A stretch of DNA of 64,000 nt from JABDMH01 sp965223025 (GTDB lineage Bacteria; Bacteroidota; Bacteroidia; Chitinophagales; Saprospiraceae), in contig CBDCVP010000023.1 in NCBI GenBank assembly GCA_965223025.1, forward strand, positions 186,001 to 250,000, written 5' to 3'. The notes beneath the pieces were generated by a model. The model did no database searches. It saw nothing but the letters and a program-made list of their open reading frames with translations, and had not been told where the DNA came from. Of this stretch, positions 9,431 to 18,288 are shown piece after piece; position 1 is the stretch's first letter; each line of letters starts with the position of its first letter. A program made the translations under genes and the position numbers.

Positions 9431-11092
9431 CTAACCCACAGCAATAATATAGTCTGTTAAATCCTGACCTCTTTCAATACCGAGCTTTTTTCGCAACCGA
9501 TATCTGGACTTGTGGACACTTTCCACTGAAATTCCCATTAATCCGGCGATCTCTCTATTGGAAAGTTTTAATCTAATAAGGGCACACAATCTTCGCTCTC
9601 CTTCAGTGAGATCAGGTGACCTTCTTCTTAACTCCTTAAAAAATCCGTTGTTAACCATGATGAATTGGGATTCGAACACCTTCCAGTTATTCACGTTCCC
9701 AAGATTGGTTGCCTTAATCAAGTGGTTTAACTCATGCAAGCTGATCTTACCCTTTTTCTCGGATATTCGATTCTTTAGCTCACTCAAGAACTTATCTTTT
9801 TCCACTAGTTTTAAAGTGGAGGCCGCGAGCTCACGGTTCTTCAGTTCTATTAACTCTTTGTTAGCCTGCACCTCTAGGTTGATTAGTTTCTTTTCGACCC
9901 TGTGCTTATTTCGAAGATAATAAAAGAACAGAATGCTAAAGAGAGCAATACTGCCAGCCACAGCAGACATGATGATATTTCGCAGTATTTTTATTTGGTT
10001 ATCATGTTCGAGCTCTCCAATGCGCTTCTCCTGCATGAGCTGATCCCAAGCTTCCATGGCCTTGTGAAATTCGTCTTGAATCTCCAAAAGGGGCAAATTA
10101 TACTGACTGCGACTGTCAAAAATCAATCTGTCCAGCTGCTGCACTTTTTCCAGTTCTTCGTAAGCCATTCGGTATTCTTTTTGATCGAAGTAAAGCTTGG
10201 CCAGCTTCTCGTGAATCAATGGCGAGAAATCAACATGACTATGCAATGACTCAGAGTAGGATATGGCTGTCTGGTAGGAGTGAACGGCCTTCTGTTCATT
10301 TCCCAGTATCTTATAAGCATCACCTAGATGGTTGTGTGCCAAAACTAGGAGCGAGGGATTTGTTTTTTCTATCCAAGGTAAATAGTCGATGATGGTCTGA
10401 ATGGCTTCTTTTGTATGGCCGGATTTTATATCGAGAAAGGCCTGTCGAATTTTTAGAGTGGGTAATCCGATACTTCCCTCGAAATCCTCACGGTATGATA
10501 TGAAACAGCTATCCAGATAGTTTTGGGCCGATTTAGGTTCTCCAAAATTTAAATAAGAATAGCTATAGGCAGCGTATACCATGGAAAGTGATGAGGAATC
10601 GATTGCTCCCTCCTTTAAAAGTGATTTATTGAGAGAAAGGGCTAGGTCAAGATATTGAAAGGCCTTTTCACGCCTCTTGTAAAAGGCATAGTACCTACCA
10701 ATCCTTCTGTATAGCTCCGCCCTGGTGACTTTTGCATCCGCTTGATCTGCAAGCATTAATGCTTTCCAAAGATTATTATACGATACTATATATTGACCCA
10801 TATGACCAGAAACAGTGGCAAGAGATACCAGTGCACGAATAGCTGCAATAGTGTCCTTCTCCTCTAGATACTCATGATGGAGGGAGATCAAGATCTGAAT
10901 TGCACTGTCCGGACTAGCAAGTCTTGCGTTTTCTGCTGCTCTTAGCTGTGCGATTTTTATGGAATCGACTGGACTAGCAGCCAAATGAGCGCATAAACAT
11001 GTTAGCAATATCGTCCAAGAGTAAAATCGACAATGCCTAGTTCCTCTAGTCATCAACGGAAAGTAACAAGCTTTCAAAAAGTTTCTCATCAT
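9431..11092 (-). CDS. TPR / transmembrane / LuxR-type HTH regulator of the PUL
   Basis: Membrane-anchored transcription regulator. An N-terminal signal or anchor is followed by tetratricopeptide repeats (about residues 60-350, for example GHTKEAIQTIIDYLPWIEK and ILGNEQKAVHSYQTAISYSE). Next come one transmembrane helix at about 374-395 (IIMSAVAGSIALFSILFFYY), a coiled-coil stretch to about 440, and a C-terminal LuxR-like helix-turn-helix (LTEGERRLCALIRLKLSNREIAGLMGIS..SVHKSRYRLRKKLG). This architecture is found in Bacteroidota and often lies next to susC genes. ATG at 11092 is chosen; an upstream TTG is possible. It is divergent from susC at 11275, and the 182-base region between them holds the TTTGTCTA direct repeat at 11145-11164, its likely operator. 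Convergent with the flavinylated protein, with 120 bases between and no clear terminator. Confidence 0.88.
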   Translation of the reverse strand: MMRNFLKACYFPLMTRGTRHCRFYSWTILLTCLCAHLAASPVDSIKIAQLRAAENARLASPDSAIQILISLHHEYLEEKDTIAAIRALVSLATVSGHMGQYIVSYNNLWKALMLADQADAKVTRAELYRRIGRYYAFYKRREKAFQYLDLALSLNKSLLKEGAIDSSSLSMVYAAYSYSYLNFGEPKSAQNYLDSCFISYREDFEGSIGLPTLKIRQAFLDIKSGHTKEAIQTIIDYLPWIEKTNPSLLVLAHNHLGDAYKILGNEQKAVHSYQTAISYSESLHSHVDFSPLIHEKLAKLYFDQKEYRMAYEELEKVQQLDRLIFDSRSQYNLPLLEIQDEFHKAMEAWDQLMQEKRIGELEHDNQIKILRNIIMSAVAGSIALFSILFFYYLRNKHRVEKKLINLEVQANKELIELKNRELAASTLKLVEKDKFLSELKNRISEKKGKISLHELNHLIKATNLGNVNNWKVFESQFIMVNNGFFKELRRRSPDLTEGERRLCALIRLKLSNREIAGLMGISVESVHKSRYRLRKKLGIERGQDLTDYIIAVG

Positions 11093-11144
11093 CAAGAATT
11101 TACCAAGGTTTAGATTCCCTTTTCCCGAATAAGCATTTTTTCCA

Positions 11145-11164
11145 TTTGTCTAGTTTTTGTCTAG
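11145..11164 (+). promoter_or_regulatory. Candidate operator A: TTTGTCTAG direct repeat, 11-bp phase
   Basis: TTTGTCTAG occurs at 11145-11153 and again at 11156-11164, so the two half-sites start 11 bp apart, one helical turn. The site lies in the divergent region between the regulator (start 11092) and susC (start 11275). The same arrangement is found at 37203 and 39114 and nowhere else that I could find in the window. Binding by the adjacent LuxR-type protein is inferred from position. Confidence 0.6.
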
Positions 11165-11274
11165 TTGAGAAGTAATGAAATGATAGTGACTTATGACTAT
11201 TTTCCACCAAAATAAAGTTACTTCCCAATCCATGGATGCCCATTTTTATTTAAATCTAATAAACTTACTGTTGC

Positions 11275-14200
11275 ATGAAAAGAGCAGCGAGACTACTTAT
11301 TAAACGCTTGTGGCTATTCATTTTACCTATTTGTCTAGCTAACCAGGTCTTTGGTCAAGCCAGTGTGTCAGGCACCGTGATCGATAGTGACGATTCTTCA
11401 CCGCTTATCGGTGTTAATGTCGTGATCAAGGGAACTTCTACCGGCACGATTACAGATCTGGATGGAAAATATACGGTTGATGCCCCGGCTAATGCTATTC
11501 TGGTTTTTTCTTATACGGGATATGCCAATCAAGAGATCCCTGTCAATGGACAAACACAACTGGATGTGCTGCTGTCATCTGCTACTTCGGTCTTAGATGA
11601 AGTAGTAGTTGTAGGATATTCGAGGAGGCAGAAGGCGGATGTGACCGGAGCAGTCACTACAGTTAACCAGGACTTTCTTGATCAGCAGCCGGCTGGAAGT
11701 GTTACAAAGGCTTTACAAGGAGCAGCTGCCGGAGTCACGGTTGTCAATACCGCAACTCCTGGAGCCAACGCCGAAGTCAGAATTCGAGGTCTAGGCACTA
11801 TTAACGGCAATGAACCTCTATGGGTCGTCGATGGTGTCTTTGATGCGGAGATTCCACCACCGAGCCAGATTGAATCTATACAAGTGTTAAAGGATGCCTC
11901 CGCCACGGCTATTTATGGTGCCAGGGGTGCCAACGGGGTGATACTGGTTACTACTAAAACTGGAAAGGCGGGCCAAAAACCTGAAATACAATTTAGCGTA
12001 AGAACCGGTGCCTATGCCCCGACGGCCAAATTTGACATCTTGACAGACCCTGTAGAGATTGGCCAAATGTTGTGGTTACAGCAGTATAACGATTTTCAAT
12101 TGGCCCAAGAGGATCCCAATGCCGATCCCAATGCGGTATTCACTCCCACGCACCTTCACTTCAGATTTCCAAGTAATACAGAACCAATTGTAGAACTAAA
12201 TGATTTTCTATTCCCAAATGGAGCCCGAGATGGTGACCCCTCTTCGGATCTATCTCTGTATGATCAAAGAGATTATCCAATTACTCGAATGAATACCCAA
12301 GGAACCGACTGGCTAGAAGAAGTGTATCAGCCCGGTTTGATCCAAGATTACAACCTCTCGGTGATTGGTGGCGGCCAAGCCATGAGATATGGTTTTCATG
12401 CAAATTACTACACGGAGGAGGCACAATTTATAGGGTCAGGATATGACCGATACGCCATAAGATCTAATGTGGATGCTGATGTTACCAATTGGCTCACTGT
12501 GGGACAACGATTGGGAGGATCAGTTGAATTGTTTCGGGGTTACCGAGGGAATAACTCTCGCGGATTGCTGAAGAATATGATGGAGGCAAGTCCGCTGGTG
12601 CCTTTATTTGATGAGGGTGGCAATTGGGCTGGGGACGTCGTCGGTGGCACACAAAATTTTCGCAACCAGGTAGGTCTTCTCGAGCGGCAGAAAGACAACT
12701 TTAATCGTGAATTGACCTTAAGCGGAAATTTTCATGGCACGGTTAGACCCGGGATTGAAGGACTTTCTGTCACGACCCTTTTTGGTTATAATGTCAGAAG
12801 TAACAAATCAACCAATGCTAGATTACCGGAGTTTGAATCAAGGAATGGTGCCAGGTTTACTGAATTGAGCAATGGAAACAGTAGTAACCTCGGTTGGAAC
12901 TGGTCAAATACGATCAACTACAAAACCTCCTTCTCAGACATTCATAGCTTGGATCTACTGGTCGGATACGAAGCTAGAAGAAACACTTTCGATTTTAACA
13001 CAGCCTCCAGAGGAGGTTTTTTCTCTACAGATATAAATTACTTGGTACTCAATGCTGGTGAAGGTGATCAGTTGAACAGTGGATCTAGGGGTGAAAGTGC
13101 CACGACTTCGATCTTTGGCAGATTATACTATGACTACAACGGCAGGTATTTGCTTGATGCAACATTGCGTCGAGATGGTTCTTCTATTTTCGTGGAGGAC
13201 AATAGATTCGGTGTCTTTCCTGCCTTATCTTTGGGATGGAAAGTCAGTGGAGAAGAGTTTATGACTGGAACAGGTGCATGGCTCAGCTTCTTGAAACTCA
13301 GAGCTGGCTGGGGGCAATCTGGTAACGACCGGACAGCTAATGTAAATAATCAGTTTACCCTGTTTTCACAAAATTTAGGTTCTTCATTCTACGCCATCGA
13401 TGGAAGTGATAATAATATCACTCAAGGATTTCAATCTTCAAATTATGGCAATCCCGATGCAAAATGGGAAACTACTACTACGACCAATTTTGCTCTAGAC
13501 GCTACTTTGTTTGGTTCGCTCGACCTGACAGTTGATGTATGGCAGAAACTGACCAGCGACATGCTCTTTCAAGTGCAGATTCCAGCGGTAGTCGGAAGGG
13601 CCGGTGTTCCATCCGTAAACATTGGAGACATGGAGAACAAGGGAATCGATGTGACGCTTGACTATTCCTCATCGGCTTTTGGGAATGCTTTGAAATACAA
13701 TGTGGCTTTGACCTTCTCTCGATACAGGAACAAGGTGACCAAACTTTCCAATAATGAAGACGAGGTATTGCTTGGATCCAGTCTGAGGGGGGCTACATAT
13801 ACCCAGACCGAATCCGGTCGCTCATTCCCTGAGTTTTTCGGATATATGATCGATGGGATTTTTCAGACCCAGACGGAAGCAGATGCGCACCCAACCAACG
13901 GAACGTATAATCGTCCTGGTAATTTGATCGTTCGAGATATTGATGGAGATGGAGAAATCACACCTGACGATCGTACATATATCGGTAACCCTCACCCAGA
14001 TTTCACAAGTGGTCTTAGGGTTAATTTAGAATTTAAAGGATTTGACCTGGCTGCAACCTTCTATGCCAGCGTAGGCCATGATATAGCCAATTATCTAGCT
14101 CGTTTTCGACACTATGGTTTGTTTGATGGGCCAAAATCAGAGAGGCGATTAAAGGAGTCGTGGGGCAGCCCATTCTTGGATGACAATGTCAATGCCACTC

Positions 14201-14523
14201 TACCAAGAGCTTTCACATCGACAGCTTTTGAGCAGAATGTGATAAGTGAGGTCATTGAGGATGGATCCTACTTGCGTCTGCAAAACTTACAGCTGGGCTA
14301 CAATTTGCCAGAATCAACTCTTCGAATCATTGGGATCAAATCTGCCAGAATTTATCTGATGGGTACAAACTTGTTTACCATAACAGGGTATTCAGGTCTT
14401 GATCCCGAACTGCCGAATAACTGGAGTCCCGATGGTGCTAGTGCAGCGATTAATCGTGGAATAGATATCGGTGCCTGGCCGATTTCGACACAGTACTTGG
14501 CAGGCCTAAATTTCACTTTTTAA
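11275..14523 (+). CDS. susC: SusC-family TonB-dependent outer-membrane transporter
   Basis: Energised outer-membrane channel that imports oligosaccharides with its SusD partner. Signal peptide MKRAARLLIKRL... cleaved near VFGQ; then a carboxypeptidase-like regulatory beta domain (residues about 28-105, VSGTVIDSDDSSPLIGVNVV...), the SusC signature DEVVVVGYS, a plug domain containing IRGLGTINGNEPLWVVDG and IYGARGANGVILVTTK, and a long 22-strand barrel ending in ...LAGLNFTF with the aromatic C-terminus used for barrel insertion. 1082 residues, typical of the family. Its susD partner follows only after an IS110 element of about 1.3 kb; the original gap was probably near 70 bases. Likely controlled by the divergent TPR-LuxR regulator. 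Confidence 0.95.
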   Translation: MKRAARLLIKRLWLFILPICLANQVFGQASVSGTVIDSDDSSPLIGVNVVIKGTSTGTITDLDGKYTVDAPANAILVFSYTGYANQEIPVNGQTQLDVLLSSATSVLDEVVVVGYSRRQKADVTGAVTTVNQDFLDQQPAGSVTKALQGAAAGVTVVNTATPGANAEVRIRGLGTINGNEPLWVVDGVFDAEIPPPSQIESIQVLKDASATAIYGARGANGVILVTTKTGKAGQKPEIQFSVRTGAYAPTAKFDILTDPVEIGQMLWLQQYNDFQLAQEDPNADPNAVFTPTHLHFRFPSNTEPIVELNDFLFPNGARDGDPSSDLSLYDQRDYPITRMNTQGTDWLEEVYQPGLIQDYNLSVIGGGQAMRYGFHANYYTEEAQFIGSGYDRYAIRSNVDADVTNWLTVGQRLGGSVELFRGYRGNNSRGLLKNMMEASPLVPLFDEGGNWAGDVVGGTQNFRNQVGLLERQKDNFNRELTLSGNFHGTVRPGIEGLSVTTLFGYNVRSNKSTNARLPEFESRNGARFTELSNGNSSNLGWNWSNTINYKTSFSDIHSLDLLVGYEARRNTFDFNTASRGGFFSTDINYLVLNAGEGDQLNSGSRGESATTSIFGRLYYDYNGRYLLDATLRRDGSSIFVEDNRFGVFPALSLGWKVSGEEFMTGTGAWLSFLKLRAGWGQSGNDRTANVNNQFTLFSQNLGSSFYAIDGSDNNITQGFQSSNYGNPDAKWETTTTTNFALDATLFGSLDLTVDVWQKLTSDMLFQVQIPAVVGRAGVPSVNIGDMENKGIDVTLDYSSSAFGNALKYNVALTFSRYRNKVTKLSNNEDEVLLGSSLRGATYTQTESGRSFPEFFGYMIDGIFQTQTEADAHPTNGTYNRPGNLIVRDIDGDGEITPDDRTYIGNPHPDFTSGLRVNLEFKGFDLAATFYASVGHDIANYLARFRHYGLFDGPKSERRLKESWGSPFLDDNVNATLPRAFTSTAFEQNVISEVIEDGSYLRLQNLQLGYNLPESTLRIIGIKSARIYLMGTNLFTITGYSGLDPELPNNWSPDGASAAINRGIDIGAWPISTQYLAGLNFTF

Positions 14524-14540
14524 CATCGACTTTTTGCCTG

Positions 14541-14554
14541 AAGACTATTTTTTC
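14541..14554 (+). repeat. Direct repeat flanking the IS110 element, left copy
   Basis: AAGACTATTTTTTC, identical to 15883-15896. Both copies are preceded by GCCTG (directly here, with two extra C at the other end). Removing everything from one copy to the other would rejoin susC and susD with a short spacer, so the pair marks the insertion boundaries. Confidence 0.65.
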
Positions 14555-15882
14555 TGTAAGTCTCTCTGCATCAAATCATGACTGTAGTTGATTAGTGGGT
14601 TGAACGAAAGGAAAGATTGTAATTTTTTCTTCGAGCTCTATGGCATCAATTGTTGGTACTCAGGCATCTGCTGTCAGTTTTTTTATCGGGGAGTTAAACC
14701 ACCAAAAAAAGTTCGACCTTTTGTTTTAAGATGTCCTTTTAAGTTGTCTTAGTTGTCTCTCTAGACGTTCTATCCTACGCATTCTCTTTACCTCCAAATA
14801 TTTGGAATCTGCTTTGTATGCCTTGTATGGCTCTTGATCCCGCAGCACGTGATATACGGCAGTGAGGATCTTATGTCCGATGGCAATGCAAGCCTTTTTT
14901 TACCGAGTCTGCCACTCAGTATTCGATACTTAGTTGACATTTCGGGGTGATTCTTCGATCTGGATGCAGCCCAGGCGGCTTCCACCAGCACAGTCTTTAA
15001 ATGCTTATTGCCATGGGTGATGCGAGATGAATACTTCTTGCCTGCACTCACATTATTACCCGGACAGACACCTGCCCAAGATGCTAAATGTCGATGTGAC
15101 GGGAAGTGACTCATGTCGGTGCCAATCTCAGCAAGGATGCTCATTGCACTCTTGTCGGAAACTCCGGGAATGGTTTTGAGCAGATCGATTTGTGTTGACA
15201 TTTCTGTCAGGTATGAATCCAGTCGAGCTTCTAGTTGAGCTATTTGATTATTGATGTGGGTGATGGATTCCAATATTAAGGTTAGCATAAATTGATGATG
15301 GTCCGTAACTCGTCCATCGAGTGCCTTGCTGAGTTTGTCCTTTTTTCTGACCAGTGAACCTTTGGCCAGTTGTGCCAGTGCACCTGGATCTGTTTGTCCT
15401 TGCGACAGGGCCGTCACCATAGCCAGACCTGAAACCCCAAACACATCGCTCACAACGCTTGACAGCTTAATATTTGCATCTTCCAAGATGTTCTGAAGTC
15501 GATTTTTCTCACTAGTGCGCTTGCCAATTAGTTTGCGTCGATGACGAGTCAGTACTCTGATCTCTCTAATCTGCTCAGGTGGAACAAAACTCCCCTTCAA
15601 CAGGCCGTGCAAGAGTTTAGCGATCCACTCTGAATCTTTCTTGTCCGTCTTCTGACCAGGTACATTCTTGATGTCGTGTGACCAGAAGCATCTCGAAAAA
15701 TCAAGATATACACTGGTCCGGTACTCTCCATGGCCACATGTGATTCTCATGTCAGTTCAACAGTCACTTGGCAAAGGCCTGGGTTTGCAAATCTATCGAA
15801 TAGTGCAAACAACATCTTTGTGTAACATCCCACAACCACGTTCTACGATAATGGGAAATTGCTCAACAACCATAGGCCTGCC
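14555..15882 (-). mobile_element. IS110-family insertion sequence between susC and susD (decayed)
   Basis: About 1.33 kb bounded by two 14-bp direct repeats (14541-14554 and 15883-15896). It carries one transposase gene on the - strand (see next entry). There is little sequence upstream of the transposase (15874-15882) but about 170 bases of non-coding sequence downstream of it (14555-14725). From general knowledge, IS110-group elements carry the bridge-RNA region upstream of the transposase and IS1111-group elements downstream, so the layout fits the IS1111 group. No terminal inverted repeat was recognised by eye. The element interrupts a gene pair that is normally adjacent, so it probably weakens co-transcription of susD. 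Confidence 0.7.
14726..15873 (-). pseudogene. IS110-family transposase, broken by frameshifts and stops
   Basis: The longest intact stretch (15750-14788) encodes KNVPGQKTDKKDSEWIAKLL, the second half of the DEDD catalytic domain, a coiled-coil middle, and the Transposase_20 domain (KTIPGVSDKSAMSILAEIGTD ... WAGVCPG). Upstream on the same strand, in other frames, one can still read the N-terminus (IVERGCGM.HKDVV, from the ATG at 15873) and HVAMESTG, with stop codons and shifts between them; the first catalytic Asp of G-x-D-V-H-K appears lost. At the 3' end a run of seven A (near 14895) should be eight: with one more A the frame continues as KKACIAIGHKILTAVYHVLRDQ and ends at the TAA at 14726. 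The copy is therefore inactive unless the A-tract shift is a sequencing error, and even then the N-terminus is damaged. Confidence 0.8.
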
Positions 15883-15937
15883 AAGACTATTTTTTCCTAC
15901 ATGTAGGTTTTTTTACATAAATGGAAAGTTGCTTAAA

Positions 15938-17692
15938 ATGAAAAATATAGATAAAATATTCAGCCTTGCCGTAGTAATAGTGATGATGTTCGCCTCTTGT
16001 GGTAAGGATTTTTTGGATCAAGAACCAATAGGTCAAATCAACCCTGCTGTCTTGCAGGATGCTACTGGAGCTAACGCCGTGCTAATTGGAGCTTACTCGC
16101 TGCTAGACGGACACGAAAGTGAAGGAAATTTTGGACAACGAGGTGCTAGTTCAGGGAGTAATTGGATCTGGGGTGATGTTCGTAGTGATGATATGTATCG
16201 TGGAGATCAAACAGGTGGTTGGGATGCCATCAATAGCATCGAACGATATGAATTGACGTCCACCAACGAATGGCTCTGGCGGGGATGGGCGGGATTCTAC
16301 GATGGTGTGGCACGCTCCAATGATGTATTGGCCATATTGCGTCAAGCCACGCAGATCTCTGACGATGAGGCTACACAGATTGAGGCAGAAGCTCGGTTCT
16401 TGAGGGCTTGGTTTCACTTCAATGCCAGAATCATTTGGGAGCGGATTCCCTATATCACGGAGGATGTCGATCCCGTTACAGTTGTCAATGATCGTGAAGT
16501 TTGGGACGATATTGAGGCCGATCTTCGTTGGGGAATCGATAACGGAATGGAAGAAACACCAATTGAAGTTGGCAGGGCTTCCAGGTGGGCGGCAAGGGCA
16601 TTTCTCGCTAGGGTTCATCTGTTTCAGGGAGAATACTCGGAAGCTAAACCTCTTTTAGAGGATATCATCAATAATGGCCCATTTACACTGATGCCACACT
16701 TTTATGATAATCACAGTGAGGAGTTCCAGAATAATACTGAAAGTATCTTTGAAATTCAGCATTCAGTCAATGACGGTGCAGGTAAGTGGAATTCAGGTAT
16801 AGATCATCAGGTTGCTTACCCACGCGTCTTGGGATTTTGCTGTGACTATCAAAGACCGTCGTTTGACTTGTTCAATGCCTTTAAAGTAGATGATGACGGA
16901 CTGCCATTATTACAGACTTTTCGTGACGATCTTGATCTGCATGATCAAAATATCACATTTGATCAAGATTATACGCCACCTACCTATCCATTGGATCCAA
17001 GAGTCGATTGGACCATCGGGCGAAGGGGAGTTCCCTATCTCGATTGGGGAGTATATCAAGGTAGTAATTGGACGCAGAGACCAGATGAGATGGGTCCATT
17101 CCTGAATAAGAAAATTCAGTTTTGGAAAAGAAATGAAGCCACGATTCGATCTAATTCACGACACTGGGCACCAGGAATCAATGGAGACAACTTTAATCTG
17201 TTCAGATTGGGTCATGTACTGCTTTGGAGAGCTGAAGTGGCAGTAGAAGAAAGTGATTTGGAAACGGCCATGAACCTCGTCAATCAAATTAGAGCTCGGG
17301 CTGCTGATGATTTGGTAATGGGAAGAGTATCTACTACAAATTTTGGGGCTATTGTCGATGAGAGTGACATCCAGATTGACTCAGATCAACCAGCAGCTAA
17401 TTACATGCTGGGACAGTACACATCCTTCCCAAATCAGGAGTATGCCAGAAGAGCGGTCCGGCATGAAATGCGGCTCGAATTTGCGCTTGAGGGGATGCGA
17501 TTTTTCGATCTCGTACGATGGGGCATAGATGGAGAAGAATTGAATGCATACCTGCAAGCTGAAGGAGGTGTCAGGGCTTGGATGACTGGAGCAACGTACG
17601 ATCCAAGCCAAGATGCCTACGCACCGATTCCGCAAAATCAAATCGATTTACAAGGTGGCGTCCTTAGGCAGAACCCATCTAACGGCGGATAG
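15938..17692 (+). CDS. susD: SusD-family outer-membrane glycan-binding lipoprotein
   Basis: Surface lipoprotein that captures glycans and forms the lid of the SusC channel. The ATG at 15938 gives a lipoprotein signal (MKNIDKIFSLAVV...MFASC, lipid-modified Cys near residue 22); the frame is open upstream into IS sequence, which is ignored. Mature protein of the usual SusD type: GKDFLDQEPIGQ at the start, the helical TPR scaffold with AEARFLRAWFHFN near residue 150, RASRWAARAFLARVHL near 215, and a C-terminal EMRLEFALEGMRFFDLVRWG box near 520. 584 residues. It pairs with the SusC at 11275 despite the intervening insertion sequence. A strong terminator follows at 17747. Ligand not predictable from sequence. 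Confidence 0.93.
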   Translation: MKNIDKIFSLAVVIVMMFASCGKDFLDQEPIGQINPAVLQDATGANAVLIGAYSLLDGHESEGNFGQRGASSGSNWIWGDVRSDDMYRGDQTGGWDAINSIERYELTSTNEWLWRGWAGFYDGVARSNDVLAILRQATQISDDEATQIEAEARFLRAWFHFNARIIWERIPYITEDVDPVTVVNDREVWDDIEADLRWGIDNGMEETPIEVGRASRWAARAFLARVHLFQGEYSEAKPLLEDIINNGPFTLMPHFYDNHSEEFQNNTESIFEIQHSVNDGAGKWNSGIDHQVAYPRVLGFCCDYQRPSFDLFNAFKVDDDGLPLLQTFRDDLDLHDQNITFDQDYTPPTYPLDPRVDWTIGRRGVPYLDWGVYQGSNWTQRPDEMGPFLNKKIQFWKRNEATIRSNSRHWAPGINGDNFNLFRLGHVLLWRAEVAVEESDLETAMNLVNQIRARAADDLVMGRVSTTNFGAIVDESDIQIDSDQPAANYMLGQYTSFPNQEYARRAVRHEMRLEFALEGMRFFDLVRWGIDGEELNAYLQAEGGVRAWMTGATYDPSQDAYAPIPQNQIDLQGGVLRQNPSNGG

Positions 17693-17746
17693 CTAAAGCG
17701 ACTAGAAGGTTAATTGGGATTTCATACAAGATTCCAGCAAATAGGC

Positions 17747-17787
17747 AAAACGGCGGTCAATGCAGTAGCGATTGCCGTTTTTCCTTT
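17747..17787 (+). terminator. Rho-independent terminator after susD
   Basis: AAAACGGC (17747-17754) pairs with GCCGTTTT (17774-17781), with a loop of 19 bases that can extend the stem through CAAT/ATTG, followed by a T-rich run. It lies 55 bases downstream of the susD stop, so susCD likely ends here and the genes from 18289 depend on another promoter or read-through. Confidence 0.7.
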
Positions 17788-17889
17788 TTAATAATAGATG
17801 TAATGCCATCGTGGTCGAAAAACCTAATTTTGGCATCCCACGACCAGTCGAAATTTGGAGACATCACTAGAAACAGATTGCTAAAGGGA

Positions 17890-18273
17890 AAAACATGGTT
17901 GGATGTTCTTGGAAGGAAATTATCAAAATCAGTATTTTTCGGCACTTACTCAGATCAATGAAGAAAATATAGATGGAATTATGTTTTATTCGGGAAGATT
18001 GGGAGCAGTTTATGCACGCTATGTCGGGACGGGAGAAGAATTTCGAAGCATTGAATCACCAGTTGGTGCGTCCTATAACAGACAGGTTGTTACAAGGTGG
18101 TTAATCACGGAGTAGCTGTCATGGAACCAACAGTATTAAAGCGAGTGTACAGCATGCTGGGAATGGCTAGCTTTGAAGATGCAGTAAGTGAAGAAGATGT
18201 AGATAGTATTCATCATTTTTTGTTCTTGAGCAATCATAATTATGACAGGCTAAATCAGGTGTGTAGCAGTTAA
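17890..18273 (+). pseudogene. Remnant of a PQQ-dependent alcohol dehydrogenase (quinoprotein), internally deleted
   Basis: Two short stretches in different frames match the two ends of quinoprotein alcohol dehydrogenases. The first (17903-18115) reads GNYQNQYFSALTQINEENIDG, the start of the mature propeller in that family, followed by GAVYARYVGTGEE and, after a frame change near 18085, CYKVVNHGVAV, which corresponds to the CC..VVNRGVAV segment. The second (18121-18273) reads LGMASFEDAVSEEDVDSIHHFL, the C-terminal tail found after the cytochrome c domain. Roughly 450 central residues are missing. No intact start or active site remains. Family assignment rests on remembered family motifs, so it is moderately confident; the region could otherwise be called empty intergenic sequence between the susD terminator and the next gene. 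Confidence 0.6.
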
Positions 18274-18288
18274 ATTGAATCGGGACTA

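Noticed and set aside
11330..11338. A single TTTGTCTAG half-site within the susC signal peptide region
   Set aside because: It has no partner 11 bp away and lies in coding sequence; another lone half-site is at 48746 inside the GH2 remnant. Treated as chance.
14743..14762. TTGTCTTAGTTGTCTCTCTAG-like sequence resembling the operator
   Set aside because: It encodes the repeated RQLRQLKR end of the IS110 transposase, and the half-sites have the wrong spacing.
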